Shown one piece after another: positions 34,768 to 47,000 of a stretch of DNA of 64,000 bases; positions within the stretch are counted from its first letter, which is position 1; every line of letters starts with the position of its first letter. Origin of the DNA: Warburgia ugandensis (taxonomy: Eukaryota > Streptophyta > Magnoliopsida > Canellales > Canellaceae); assembly GCA_035236585.1 (NCBI GenBank), contig CP141126.1:12103001-12167000 (forward strand), read 5' to 3'. The notes below the pieces were generated by a model, which was not told the origin of the DNA, made no database searches, and was given only the letters and a program-made list of their open reading frames with translations. The translations under genes were made by a program, and so were the position numbers.

Positions 34768-37700
34768 GAGGCTGTGCCAAGGATCAGCCACACCCCACGT
34801 TTTTGGGAAAGAAGATTGTAGAAGATTTATTTGCTTCTAAGAGGTAGGGGACACAGGTTATTCTAGCTTAGATTAGTTTTTGTTTTCAAGGTCATGGATT
34901 TCGTTTATGCGCGCTTATGATTTGTTCGGTTCAGACTGAATTGTTAAATTTTTTGCAATTGATGTATGCATGATCCATGCTTGCTTGTTGTTAAAAGTAT
35001 GTTGTTGATCCATATTATTATTACCGAAGTAGCTACAAACAATTTGAATCTCACCATTGATTTCTGTCCATTTAGGCGCATCATCTAAAGATTCTGTTTT
35101 TTTTTATTTCATTTGTTAAATTTTGACTCTATAGGCGCATTGAATTGTTTGGAGTGCATGGTTTTGATTGTTATAAGCACATGGAGAGCATGGGTGGTTT
35201 GTTATAGGTGCATGGGTTGTAAGTGCATGAATTAATCTAATATAGTCACACGTGTTATGGGTTCATGGACCTATTGGTGTAGGCACATGGGTTGATTGAA
35301 AACACAAACACATGAACCAGCTAAATTACATTCATGTTCCAAGGAACAAAATTGCAAATCTTCTTGTCCTACCATTAAAGTTCACATGAGACATAATGTG
35401 AGATGGGTTTCCTACTGCCATCTATTTCCAGATGAAATCCAAGCGTTTAGAGCTCAAAACATACACTTTGTAGCGATCAATGGTACTGATCTGTTATCAT
35501 CCATTCCGAGTTGCTATTTCAAGGACTCGAACAATCGCGTGTGCCAGAGTGATGGGTCTCATTCATAGGGGGATGCTAAAGATCACACTTCCTCTCTAGG
35601 AAAGAGCCAACCTCTGTTATTTAGCCGAATTGATAGATAACGTAATCTATGTCAATCTAGGATTTAAACATTGTTATATGTATATGTGCTGACAAAAGTT
35701 CAGAACCAAATGCATCAATCCATCAAATATCATCCAATAGACCAGCACGTTTTCTCGTAGGATTTTATTCCCCAAGCTAGGCTCTTTCATATATTGTCAT
35801 TTCTTCATTTTATAATGATTCTTTTAGCATAGCTTGATTAAATATGTACATGTGACGGCTTGGGTGTGCTTTATGATATTATAAGTATAGGTTGGCTTAC
35901 CAATGCATACACATCAATCCCATCGCCTCTTGCACATGCCCACCTCATTACATTTCATGTGTATACTATTCCTAGCTAGCTTTTACTTTTTGGTTCTCTC
36001 TTTTAAGCCTAGAATCACGCACACGTCCTTTACGTGTCATGGTTATTAATCTAAGGTGCCATGCGAACCTATGGTTTAACATTTAATGTTATGTGCGCCT
36101 ATTTATATATTAATTTGAAGGCAAGCGCACTATCCACTGTGATTGACGGGCAAGATCCTAAGACTTCATTTGTGCATTGGCCATATTGGATTAATGCTCA
36201 AGACCCCAAAATTTGATCAATGGACGGTTCATGTGCATGATCCTTATTGGGTGGTCATAGGATTTAGGCATATGACTTTTATAAATTGATAGATAATCCA
36301 TATACATAAAACTAGCATGTGTTTTGTTACTTAGAAAATTATTTGAAAAGTCATCATGTGGAGGAGAGTGCACGCCTATCAAGTAGTATTTCTAAGGAAA
36401 TCATGCAAATATAAATTTACACATGAATAAGAGAAGGGAAATATAAAACTTAGCTATAACCCAAGTCAAGCATTTCAATAAAAAAATAAAAAAAATAATG
36501 ATAAAATATTCATGCATTTCCATTAACCTCATGCACACGTTCCATGCAAAGCTTCATGCACATTTTAAATTATTCCCTTGATTTGTGCTAATTCCATAAG
36601 ATTATGTGTACCCATGTTTGAATAGCTACAAATCCTATGTACAATTCAAACATCATCTATCGATTTCCTGCTAAAGACACTATGTATATTCACTTTGAAT
36701 TTCATCGATCATTTGAAATGTAGGCGCATCACCCGTGATCGTTATAAATTACATCCATTGGTCATGTTCTTAGATGCTTTTAAAGTAGAAAGAAAGCTTA
36801 TGATAAATGCTCATTTGTGTGTGAATATGAAAAAGGGTGATTGCCATATATGATCGTTGAAAGACATGCTTACATGCATGCTTGAGATACAAATAAGTTT
36901 TATTGAAAATAATGATACGATGGTCACACTTAGGAGTGTTTACATGATTGTACTATAAATATTAGAGCAGAATTGTGATTAAATTCTTGGGAGTCATGTA
37001 TGAGGGGTAGTTGATAAGACCCCTGTAGTTTACTATGCTAGGGGTGCAGTTGGCCATTAACACTCTGAAAAGAAATTTTGATACCCGCCTGAGGTAAAGG
37101 CTTCTATACATTTGGAAGGGTCATGGGACTTTCCATTCAGTGTGATCCGTTCTCCCCCATGAGGACCGGTGTAGGTCACGCAGTATTCACGATCAAATGT
37201 AGTTATGAGATATTGGTTCTCTCTATGTGCATCACAAACGAGATTTGATATGGACATATATGTATATGTCGATCAACCTCAAGGGATTTAGACCACTTGC
37301 CTTTATGGCTTCAGCAGGATGTTGCTGTCTGAGCAATTGATATTGCATGACATGTTTTTAGATATTTGGTACAACTTTTAATGTTGTGTTCTTTTGATTG
37401 AGATTCACAATACTTCATGTGATTTTTCGTGGACTTCGAGATTTAGTCGTTACTGAGGTTTGATATCGATGGCGTTTAATCTTTTACATCCTAATATCTC
37501 TATGCATTCATGTGTTTTTGCACGTTTTGTCTAACATACAATTTCCCATTGAGTGGTCATACTCACCCCCACCAACAATACTAAAAAAGAACAAAACTAT
37601 GAGGGGCGTATGGGCGTATCAAAGCGGACAATATTGTGAACGTTGGAACCTCGGGGTGTTACATGTGGAGAGATGCATTAGAGTCCAAAGGATTTAAAAT

Positions 37701-40700
37701 TAGGCAAACTAAGACAAAGTATATGGAATGCAATTTTAGCAAGGAGATGAGTGGGAGTGGAGCACCAATAAAGATTGATAACTAAGAAGTTCCCTTAAAA
37801 GAACACTTTTGATACTTAGGATCGATAATTCATGAGAGCAAAGAGATTGGTTAACCAAAGAGTCCAAGCAGGTTGGTACAAATAGGGTTGCGCTTCTGAA
37901 GTTTTGTGTGATTGACAAGTGCCACTCAAACTAAAATGAAAATTCTATAAGGTGACGGTAAGGCTGGCCATGCTTTATGGATCAATGTTGGGTAATTAAG
38001 GAATAATATGTATATATGATGAGCGTCATTGAAATGTAGATGTTCAGATGGATGAGTGGCAAGACAAGAAATGATAGAATTAGAAATGAAATAGAGGAAA
38101 CTTAGGAGTAGCATTAGTATATAACACGACGAGGGAGATTAAACTTAGATGGTTTGAACATGTCCAATGGAGATTAAAAAGGGCACATATTAAGAGTGAG
38201 CTGATCTAAGTCGAAGGTTCTAAAAGGGCAAGGGGAAGGCTAGAAGAAAGTGGATAGAAGTGGTGAGAAAAAATTTAAAATCTTTAGGACTAAATGAAGC
38301 CATGACACTTATTAAAGGGGAATGGAGGAACAAGATTCATGTGACCTACCTCTAATTGGGATGAGGTCTTGATGATGATCTAGAGTAGTTGCATATTGGT
38401 AGTAGTTCCCTAAGTTGGTCGTTTGTGGGGTCCACCGGGGGAGTTTTCTTTATATATAGTATAGATTAGGTGTTGTATTTATGGAGTTCCAGTAGGACTA
38501 GGCCCTCAAGGCACATGGAGAAGTAGATTCTCCTTTCCTTTCATGCATAGTGATATTTTCTTTTAGATTTAAGCCATTCTTCATGTTTGAATTGGCTTAG
38601 ATAGGCTAACTGCTTTTAGCCTATGTTTCTGTGAGTTGAAAATCATGACCATCAATTTTTATTAATTTTTCAAAGATAATGCAGCACAAAACATGAAAGA
38701 TAAATATTAAGGAAGAAGAACACCGACCTCTCCCTTAGATTCCAATTTAAATCCATAAGATGAAGAATCTTGAATCCACTAGACAATAAAGATCTTCAAA
38801 CATTCATTGAAAAGATAAAAACCCTTACAATTGCTTTAGCTTAAATAGAACCACCACTAACAAATAGGAAATAAAGTTGCTCAATAGAGATGTATCATAA
38901 AGCTGCTACACCTGAAATAAGAAATTTTAACTAAATAAGAAAACTAAAATCGTTGTCGTCGTCGTCGTCGTCAAGACCATATCTCGATTAGGGGTTGGCC
39001 AAATGAATCTTGTTCCTCCATTCCCCTCTATTAAGTATCATGGCTTCATTTAGTCTGAAGGTTTTTAAATCTTTTCTCACCACTTCTATCTATGCATATT
39101 CTTTTGGGCCTTCCCCTTGCCATTTTAGAACCTTCGACTTGCATTGTCTCACTCTTAACCGTTACCATTTTCGGTCGTTGTTAGACATGTTCAAATCATC
39201 TAAGTCTAATGTCCCTCATCTTATTACCTATTAGTGCTACTCCTAAGTTTCCTCTAATGTTTTCATTTCCAATTCTGTCCTTTCTTGTCTTACCACTCAT
39301 CCATCTTAGCATCTGCATTTTAACGATGCTCATCATATATACATATTGGTCCTTAGAGCATGACTACTTTTACAACCAGCTTATAGAATTTTCCTTTTAG
39401 TTTGAGTGGCACCTGCCAATCGCACAAACTCCAGAGGCGCAACTCTATTCATTCCAACCAGCTTGGATTCTTTGGTTAACCTTCCTCTCAATCTCTCTGC
39501 TCTCATGAATTATTGATCCTGAGTATTGGAAGTGTTGTTTTAAGTGAACTTCTTGGTTATCAATCTTTATTGGTGCTCCACTCCTACTCTCCTTGCTAAA
39601 ATTGCATTTCATATACTTTGTCTTAGTTCGATTGATTTTATATCCTCTGGGTTCTAATGCTTTTCTCCATAACTCTAGCTTTGTGTTTACATGCTCTCTT
39701 ATCTCATCAATTAAAACTATATTATCTGCAAATAGCATGCACCATGGAATCTCCTCGTGCAGATGTTTTGTTAACTCATCCATAACCAATGTGAAAAGGT
39801 GCGGGCTCAATGCCGATCCTTGGTTCAATCCTACAGTAATAGGAAAATCACTGGTCGCACTGCTAGTTGTCTTAACATTTGTTAGTGCTCTCTCATACAT
39901 ATCTTTAATTATGTCTATATATGCCATGAAACCTTTTTCTCACCCAACACCCTACTTATTAACTCTCTAGGGATCCTGATCGTAAGTGTTCTCTAAGTCA
40001 ATAAAGACCAGGTGGAAATCCTTCCTCCTCTCCCTATATTTCTCCATTAATTGTCTTCATAAGAAAATAGCTTCCATGGTAGACCTCCCAGCATGAGACT
40101 AAATTGGTTCTCCGATACACTTGTCTCATGTCTTAGCCTCTTCTCAATCACTCTCTCAAAAAGCTTCATAGTTGCTTGCTCACTAAGCAATCCTACATCA
40201 GTCCCCTTCACTTGAACGAAACTTGTTACTTGTCCTTGAGTTAAACATAACATTCATTTGAATGTGCTCTCTTATCTCCATAAAGATCTGTCTAATTTTC
40301 TTTTCCCTTTGTTTTCCTGATCCAATGGCTGGATGAGTTCAAGCCTCTTAACGGGATGTATGATCCCCAATTCTTGCAAGTTGGCTTTGATCCTTGGAAC
40401 ACCGTTTGCAAGAACATTGTTTCGTGTTTCTGACAGCCATGATTGAGGGTGGTGCTTGCCCTGGTACTAGATAACACAGTACGAAACATGAAAGATAAAT
40501 ATTGAAGGAGGAAGAATATTGTCTCTAGTGTAGACACCATCTTGGAACCACAAGATGAAGAAGTTTTGAATCACCATATGATAGAAGTCTTCAAACTTTC
40601 ATTGGAAAAATGGAAAACCTCATAATGCTTTCAACTTAAATAGAAAACCACTAGTGAATAGGAAACAAAGTTGCCAAACTAAAAGAAAAAAATAATGCAA

Positions 40701-43492
40701 AGTTGGTAGATCTAAAATAAGAAATTTTAACTAAATAGGAAACTACATAGAAGGGAAGCCTTGGCGCAATGGTAGGGTTGTCAATCGTGAGACCTTGAGG
40801 TCACGAGTTCGAGGCGTGGAAACAGCCTCTTACAAAAATGCAAGGTAAGGCTGCGTACTATAGACCCTTGTGGTCCACCCCTTCTCTGGACCCTGAATAC
40901 GATAAAGAAGTGGGTAGAATCATCTAAATGTATTGATTTCCCACGTTTGCCTAATTATTGTATGCCGAACATGATGTGTGTGTGTGTGTGTGTGGCATTT
41001 TAAGGGAGGAAAAATGATATCTGAGGAAACTCCTTGAGCAGTTCTTCATGGGGATGACTTACAATTTTCTGTAATATAGATCTGACCCAAGATGGTTGAT
41101 AGGATTGTGGTACCCTCTTTTGTTCACCTATTTTTCTTCTTTTTTCTGCCATTTCCCTCTTAGAGTCTGTCTTTTTCCTGAGATCAGGTCTTGTGAGAAA
41201 ACAATCCTGTCTTCAGTTCTCTATATCTTTTCTGTAATTGGCGCTTGAGGATCTCCTGATTAATATTATAGAATCTCTTCTTCATTTTCTTTCATGTATT
41301 TGCCATGATTATTCCAGCTAATTAACAATTCTTTCTTTGGTCCAGGGTTGGTGGCTTTTGGGAAATAAAGTGGAGCTAACAAAAGCAGCTATTATAGCCA
41401 ATTGCTTAGTTTTCCTAATAGGGTAAACTAATGTCGATGTACTGCAATTATCAACCATTTTACTTTATTTGAGAACGCCTGCCTGAATCAACAAACCATT
41501 TGGTTTTTGTCAAAGATGGCAACTGAGAATAGCTGCATTGTTGCAGATATCGAGTTTTTAGAGGTGCCAACAAGCAAAAACATATATTCAAGAAGAACCC
41601 TAAAGCTCCTATATGGGGTGAGCCTCCAAAAGTTATCGGAGGCAAGTTGCTTGCTTCTGGCTACTGGTAAGTTTCCTGGGTGCATTTTCCTGCTATTTAG
41701 GTTCATTATGAAGTAATCACTGCATTTAGCTTGACGAGTTCTTTACCTTCTTTCTCTTTTATGTGCAATTAAATAATAAATTCAGTAAAATTAAAAGGCA
41801 GGATAAAAGATGGAAGAAAACGAAGCTGCCATATATTGATTCCCACAATTGTGATCCAATTCTGATAAAGTGTGAACAGAATCACTGCCAAAAATGCACA
41901 ATCATTCTGATCCTTCAAAATCTAAGAATATATATATATATAGAATCTAACATTGTGTTCAAAAAGCAACACTTTAAACACCTTCCCTAATCAAGAAAGT
42001 TCTTTTCTCCAAAATAAACCCTTCTTCTATAACCAAGCAGAACCCTTCCATCATGTTCTATTCACTCAAGGGATGCTTCAGCTTGAAGGTGCATACTTTG
42101 TGAAGTCTGGAAGTCAAGTATTAAGCCTTTAAAAAAAGGAGATCAGCTATTATGTTGTTGGTATTTAGAAGGTCAGTTTGCTGGTTGGTTAGGATTGGCA
42201 TCAAGTTGTATGTATACCAAGTTATCATTTTATCATCTTATAGAGATTCTGCTGATATCTGATTAAAGGTGGTTTTTTTATACTTCCAAAATGACTTAGT
42301 TATATATGCTTCTTATGTTGCTACAAATTTGTCAGGTTGTAGGCTTCTAGGTCTTTAAGTACTTCTAAGGACTTAATTTGATAATAAAATATTAGAACAC
42401 TTTGTGGTTGTGGGGGTTGTGCATTGTTTATTAGTTACCATAGTGACATAGCTAATACAAGTAATTAGAATTAACAGGTTGTGCATAAAAAATACTAGAA
42501 ATTATATGTAATATCAGTAAATTCATCGCCCTGATTCTAATTACTTGTATTTGTTACATCATAGTGTAACTAATTTCATGGGCACAGAACCCCCCACCTT
42601 TAATATAAGCAGTTAACTTGTAGCCACAGTTTGTTGACACGTGCAATTTGAATATTTATCTCTCCATATCATCATGAGTAATGGTCAACTCATCCTGCTG
42701 TTTTGAATATCTAACCGGTCTCGGTGGAAACTAAGGCTCGTGATCCTTGACTGTCCATCTATCCAACTTTTTTGCATAAATATAAGTACCATTGCGACCA
42801 AAAAATATAGTAGGAGGTGCCAGGAGATGCATACTATTTCATTAGCATATAATATGCTTCAAAACTCGTAACTCATCATGATTCTCACTGTTGTGTCGTC
42901 ATTATCAATGTTTTTCGGTAACCTTACCTGGGGATGATGTAAAATCATCGAAGCATGTGAAAAACTGAAATTGGTAGCTGTTGCCTATTGGACCCAAACA
43001 GACTCCCAGTTACAATGACAAGTTTTGGGATACTACATACTTAAATTTGAGATTCCTGTAAATTCTTCCTATTCTCATCCGAGGGTGCGACTCTCCTTGC
43101 GTTCAAAATGTATATTTTGCTGCAGGGGTATTGCTAGGCACTGCAATTACCTTGGGGACTTGCTACTGGCACTGTCTTTTAGTTTACCTTGTGGAGCAAG
43201 GTAATATCTCAATTGCTAATAACTTTCTCGTTCATGGTGTCTATTTTGAAATGGGAAGAAAAAAATGAGAGAGAAAAATACAAAAGACAAAAGTGCCATA
43301 CAATGTAACGGGACAATTTCTGCCCATTCCTTTTGCAGTTCCGTGATTCCATACTTCTACCCAATTTATCTTCTGATTCTGCTGATCTGGAGAGAGAGAA
43401 GAGATGAGGCTCGGTGCGCCCAGAAGTATAAAGAAGTCTGGGTAGAATACTGCAAGCTTGTTCCATGGAGGATATTACCATATGTGTATTAG
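28050..43492 (+). CDS. FK: Delta14-sterol reductase (FACKEL / HYD2 type)
   Basis: Thirteen exons join in phase: 28050-28097, 28210-28327, 29201-29271, 31170-31226, 31442-31533, 32244-32291, 32765-32885, 32981-33027, 33990-34071, 41346-41422, 41547-41666, 43126-43200, 43339-43492. The product is 369 aa, the length I recall for Arabidopsis FK. The enzyme reduces the C14-C15 double bond of sterol intermediates with NADPH in the ER membrane, after CYP51, and is needed for embryo patterning. Visible marks are the hydrophobic segments from residue 17, SLKPHVTGNFIHDWWFGIQL, FYILDYFFYEEYMTSTWDII, the AGMMGWLLIN segment, ARHCNYLGD, and a C-terminal WRERRDEARCAQKY resembling the sterol-reductase signature. 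An in-frame ATG at 28014 would add 12 residues; 28050 fits the family better. Intron 9 (7.27 kb) has a GC donor and is full of transposons. Confidence 0.95.
30510..30735. repeat. Imperfect tandem duplication of about 120 bp in FACKEL intron 3
   Basis: Units near 30510-30615 and 30630-30735 share ATGTAACTC(A/T)GGTG, ATCATGTGT-like, TCATCNATAA, and TTGATCCTTAA...ACCCTGCTT words in the same order. Divergence is considerable, so the duplication is old. Confidence 0.65.
34071..34073 (+). other. GC splice donor of FACKEL intron 9
   Basis: Exon 9 must end at 34071 (ATA CAG, Ile-Gln) to keep phase with exon 10 at 41346 (GGT TGG TGG). The intron therefore starts GCATGC, a CAG|GC donor. No GT nearby restores the conserved SIQ-GWW junction. 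Confidence 0.85.
34385..34667 (+). mobile_element. RTE-type LINE fragment (copy A, first part), reverse transcriptase
   Basis: A 5'-truncated LINE copy starts within the reverse transcriptase. Conceptual translation shows YVDIIKNMYEGGLTNIRTT, DFPITMGL and LFADDIALIDK, including the catalytic FADD box (about 34599-34613), with a stop codon just before it. The copy is split by the element at 34668-37663 and resumes at 37669, where the same frame continues. It lies in FACKEL intron 9 in gene orientation. Confidence 0.9.
34668..37663. mobile_element. Unclassified 3.0-kb element with long inverted termini, nested in a LINE
   Basis: The ends are TGTAACACCC and GGGTGTTACA. The terminal 47 or so bases are inverted repeats with about 85 percent identity by eye, both containing CACAATATTGTC(C/T)GCTTTG. 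TGTGG at 34663-34667 and 37664-37668 is a 5-bp target duplication. Deleting the element restores the host LINE reading frame (KLELW-RDALE). The interior has no convincing gene; it holds a GA microsatellite (34722-34764) and recurrent GGCGCAT or AAGTGCATG words. TG...CA ends and a 5-bp duplication fit a solo LTR, while the long terminal inversion is more like a DNA transposon. Class is undecided. Confidence 0.85.
34722..34764. repeat. GA/AG microsatellite
   Basis: About 21 uninterrupted AG units directly inside the left terminus of the nested element. It produces the Ser/Leu and Glu/Arg runs in the overlapping frames, which are not genes. Confidence 0.95.
37669..38380 (+). mobile_element. RTE-type LINE fragment (copy A, second part) with 3' end
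   Basis: It continues copy A: conceptual RDALESKGFKIRQTKTKY and ECNFSKEMSGSGAPIKIDN, then a damaged C-terminal region with FRWMSGKTRNDRIRN and KLRWFEHV. It ends with the 3' UTR words TCTAATTGGGATGAGGTCTT followed by GATGATGATC. Frameshifts make it inactive. Confidence 0.88.
38676..38950. repeat. Direct repeat flanking LINE copy B, left copy
   Basis: Homologous to 40470-40748: both contain ACATGAAAGATAAATATT, AGATGAAGAA, ATAGAAG/AAAG TCTTCAAAC and AATAAGAAATTTTAACTAAA in the same order, with clear divergence. The pair brackets LINE copy B and about 217 bases of other sequence. Confidence 0.75.
38951..40252 (-). mobile_element. RTE-type LINE fragment (copy B), reverse transcriptase to 3' end
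   Basis: A minus-strand, 5'-truncated copy. The reverse transcriptase shows MAYIDIIKDMYERALTNVKT, GLNQGSALSPHLFTLVMDEL, LFADNIVLIDE (FADN in place of FADD, so the catalytic site is damaged) and KLELWRKALEPRGYKINRTK. Its 3' end is a GAC trinucleotide run (seen as GTC repeats at 38954-38971). It lies antisense in FACKEL intron 9. The reverse frame 39593-39970 is a shadow. Confidence 0.92.
40253..40469. other. Unassigned segment between LINE copy B and direct repeat
   Basis: About 217 bases, more GC-balanced than their surroundings, not matching the LINE copies in this window. They could be the internal part of a small element bounded by the direct repeats, or a fragment of another dispersed repeat. 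Confidence 0.3.
40470..40748. repeat. Direct repeat flanking LINE copy B, right copy
   Basis: Partner of 38676-38950 in the same orientation, immediately followed by an Au SINE at 40751. Confidence 0.75.
40751..40905 (+). mobile_element. Au SINE in FACKEL intron 9
   Basis: GGGAAGCCTTGGCGCAATGG (box A), GAGGTCACGAGTTCGAGGCG (box B), CAGCCTCTTACAAAAATGCA, GGTAAGGCTGCGTACTATAG and TCTGGACCCTG are all present; the 3' terminal GGGGCTGCC part is lost. It is one of the least decayed promoter regions in the window. Confidence 0.92.
40974..40994. repeat. GT microsatellite in FACKEL intron 9
   Basis: An uninterrupted run of TG dinucleotides. Confidence 0.9.
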
Positions 43493-44035
43493 AAATGACC
43501 TTGGGAATGCATATCAAACGTAGCATTTTGCGTGATGGATTAGATATCAACAGAATGAATGTCCTTTGAATGGAGGATTTCAGCTACTGTCAGAATCTTT
43601 TAGTCCTCCTCCCTTTGCTAATTGTGTTTTTGTTAGTTATTGATGTAGATATATTCATCACTTCTGGGTCACTTTCTCAGACCATTCAAGTATTTTCATG
43701 TTTCCACAGCTAATGATGTTCCTTGGTTCGTTGCTGTATTATATGCCACAATCTTCATCGAATATAATGTGGGATGATTTCTCGACCTTAAACACGAGGG
43801 CTGGGTCATATTTCACAAGTTATACAGAGAACACTAGCCGAAACATTAGCTTCTGAAAAAATAAAAAAGGAAAAAGGAAGAAGGAAACTAGCGGAAACAT
43901 CTGTAACTGTTACAATTACAACTGAAAGAGGCTGTTCTATCCCTGCCTCGACAAAATATGACCAACTTGATGTGGTCGGCTAAAGTCTTAATTATCTTGC
44001 CAAATGTAGGTGGAAGTCTTATCAATTTGGAATCT
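43493..44035. other. FACKEL 3' UTR and flank
   Basis: Presumed 3' UTR followed by the LINE at 44036. The polyadenylation site cannot be placed reliably. Confidence 0.4.
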
Positions 44036-47000
44036 ATCATCATCATTATCATCAAGACCTTATCTCAATTAGGGGTCGACTACGTGAATCATATTCCTCC
44101 ATTCCTCTCTGTTAAGTATTATGGCTCCACTTAGTCTTAAAGTTTTTAAATCTTTCCTCACTACTTCTATTCACATTCTTTTAGGCATTCCCCTTGCCCT
44201 TTTAGAACCTTATACTTGTATTATCTCACTCCTCCTAACCGGTGCCTTTGTTGGTCTCCTTTAAACATGTCCAAACCATTTAAGTATAATCTTCCTCATC
44301 TTGTTAACTATTGGTGTTACCTCTAAATTTTTTCTAATATTTTTATTTTTAGTTCTATCCTTTCTTGTCTTAACACTCATCCATCTCAACATCTTCATTT
44401 TTGCGACGCTCATCCTATGAGCATAATGTTCCATAACTGCCAACACTCTGATCCATAGAGCATGGGCGGCCTTATGGCTATCCTATACAATTTTCTTTTC
44501 AGTTTGAATGGCACCCACCGATTACACAAAATTCCAGATGCACATCTCTATTTGTTTCAACCTGCTTGGATTTTCTAGGTAACATCCCTCTCAATCTCTC
44601 CACTCTCATGAATCATTGATCCTAAGTACCAAAAGTGGTCTTTTACGAGGACTTCTTGGTTATCAATCTTGACTAGTGTTCCACTCTTACTCCTCTCCTT
44701 GCTAAAATTGCATTCATATATTTTGTCTTAATTCAGCTAATTTTAAATCTTTTAGATTCTAATGCTTCTTTCTATAACTCTAGCTTTTATGTTTACACCC
44801 TCCATTGTCTTATCAAATAAGATTATATCATTTGCAAATAACATGTACGAGGAATCTCCTCATGCAAATGTTTTGTTAATTCATCCATAACCAATGTAAA
44901 AAGGTATGGGCTCAATGTTGATCCTTAGTGCAAAGGAAAATCACCACTTTGCCATTAGTGGTCTTAACTTTTGTTACCACTACCTCATGCATATCTTTAA
45001 TTATATCTATATACCCATGTGAAACCCCTTTATCGCCCAATACCCTCCATATTAACTCTCTAGGGACTTTATCATAACCTTTCTTTAAGTCGATAAAGAC
45101 CATGTGGAGGTCTTTCCTCCTCTCCTTATATTTCTCTACTAATTGTCTTAATAAGAAAATAGCTTCAATGGTACACCTCTCAGGCATGAAACCAAACTGA
45201 TTCTTCGATACACTTGTTTCATGTCGTAGCCTCTTCTCAATCATTATTTTAAAAAGTTTCATAGTGTGGCTCATAAGTTTGATCCCTCGATAATTAGTGT
45301 AACTCTTTATGTTTCCTTTATTCTTATAAATTGGTACGATAGAGCTTTTCCTCTACTTATCAGGCATTTTCTTTAATTTTATAATCTTGTTAAACAGCTT
45401 GGTCAACCAAACTACCCCAATATCTCCAATATGCTTCCAAACCTCTATTGGTATACCATCTGGCTCCATGACCTTTCCTGATTTCATCTTTTTCAAGGCC
45501 TCTTTTACTTCAGGTATTCTAATCCTACGTTCATATTTATAATATTCAATGTTATTTAGATTTATAGTATTTTCAATCCCTATATTCTCAGAGCCATTGT
45601 CATTTAACAATTTTTGAAAGTATGTTTCCCACCTTTGTTTGATCTCATCATCTTTGATTAATACCTTTTGATCATCGCTTGTAATGCACCTAACATGATC
45701 TAAGTCCTTACCCTTCTGTTCTCTTATTTTTGCAAGTTTAAACGCATCTTTCTCACATTCTCTTATTCCTAGTCTATTATAGAGCTTATCATATGCTTTA
45801 AGTTTAGCTTCACTTACTATTCTTTTAACAACCTTTTTAGCATTCTTATATTGTTCATAGTTTTCATTATTTTTAGTCTTCTGCCATGCTTTAAAACACA
45901 TTCGTTTTTCTTTAATAACTTTTTGCACTGTTTTACTCCACCACCATGTTTCCTTTACTAATTGCCTTTTACCTTTAGATACTCCTAAGGCATCTTTTGT
46001 CACTTTCTTAATGGACTCAGCAATACTAATCCACATGCTATTTACTTCTATTTCATAGTTTCAATTTCCTTCTACCATCAACTTATTTGTAAATGAGGTT
46101 ATTTTCTGTCCTTTTAAGTTTCACCACTTAATTTTTGGATACCTATTAAGTTCATTTCTTTTCTTCCATCTTTTGATATGGATATCCATAACCATTAATC
46201 TATGTTGTGAGGTTAAATTCTCACCAGGTATCACCTTATAATCCTTACAAATAGATCGTTTATTATTCCTAAGTAGAAAAAAGTCTATTTGACTTTTATG
46301 AAGTCCACTTTTAAAGGTTATTAAGTGTTCATCTCTCTTCTTAAAGAGTGTATTTGCAATGGCTAGGTTATAGGACAAAGCAAAATCGAGGATATTCTCC
46401 CCCATCTCATTTCGTTGACCTAAACCATACCCTCCATGTATTCTATTATATCCTTCCTTTTCTTTTCTTGCATGGTTATTTAAGTCTGCTCCTATAAATA
46501 TCCCCTCAGTGTTGGGAATTTCTTGCTTGACTCCCTCCATATTTTTCCAAAACTGTCTCTTGATTATATCTTGTAACCCTACTTGTGGTGCATATGCACT
46601 TATAACATTTATAATCTGCTATCATAGAACAAGATTTATTATTATAATTCTATCATTGATTCTTTTAATGTCCATAACTTTATCCTTTAATTCCTTATCT
46701 ACTTTTATTCCTACACCATTTCTGTTATTATTCTTTCCTATATACCATAATCTATACCTATCTATTTCTCTAGCTTTAGCCCCTTTCTACTGATTTCTTG
46801 GATACAAGCGATGTGAACTCTCTTACGTTTCATCTTGTCTACTAACTCCAAACTCTTACTTGTCAATATTCCTATATTCCATGTGGCGACATGAATCTTT
46901 TGCTCTAGAGATATCCTATTTACTATCGCCTTTCTCGACCTCCATGGCATAAACCCATGTCCACTTTTCATTGCACCTGGGTTTTGATGCAGTGCGTTGC

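Noticed and set aside
34520..34847. Frames with alternating Ser/Leu or Glu/Arg
   Set aside because: Produced by the GA microsatellite.
38951..38971. GTC trinucleotide repeat as an independent microsatellite
   Set aside because: It is the 3' terminal repeat of LINE copy B read on the opposite strand.
39593..39970. Plus-strand frame of 125 codons
   Set aside because: Shadow of the reverse transcriptase of LINE copy B on the other strand.
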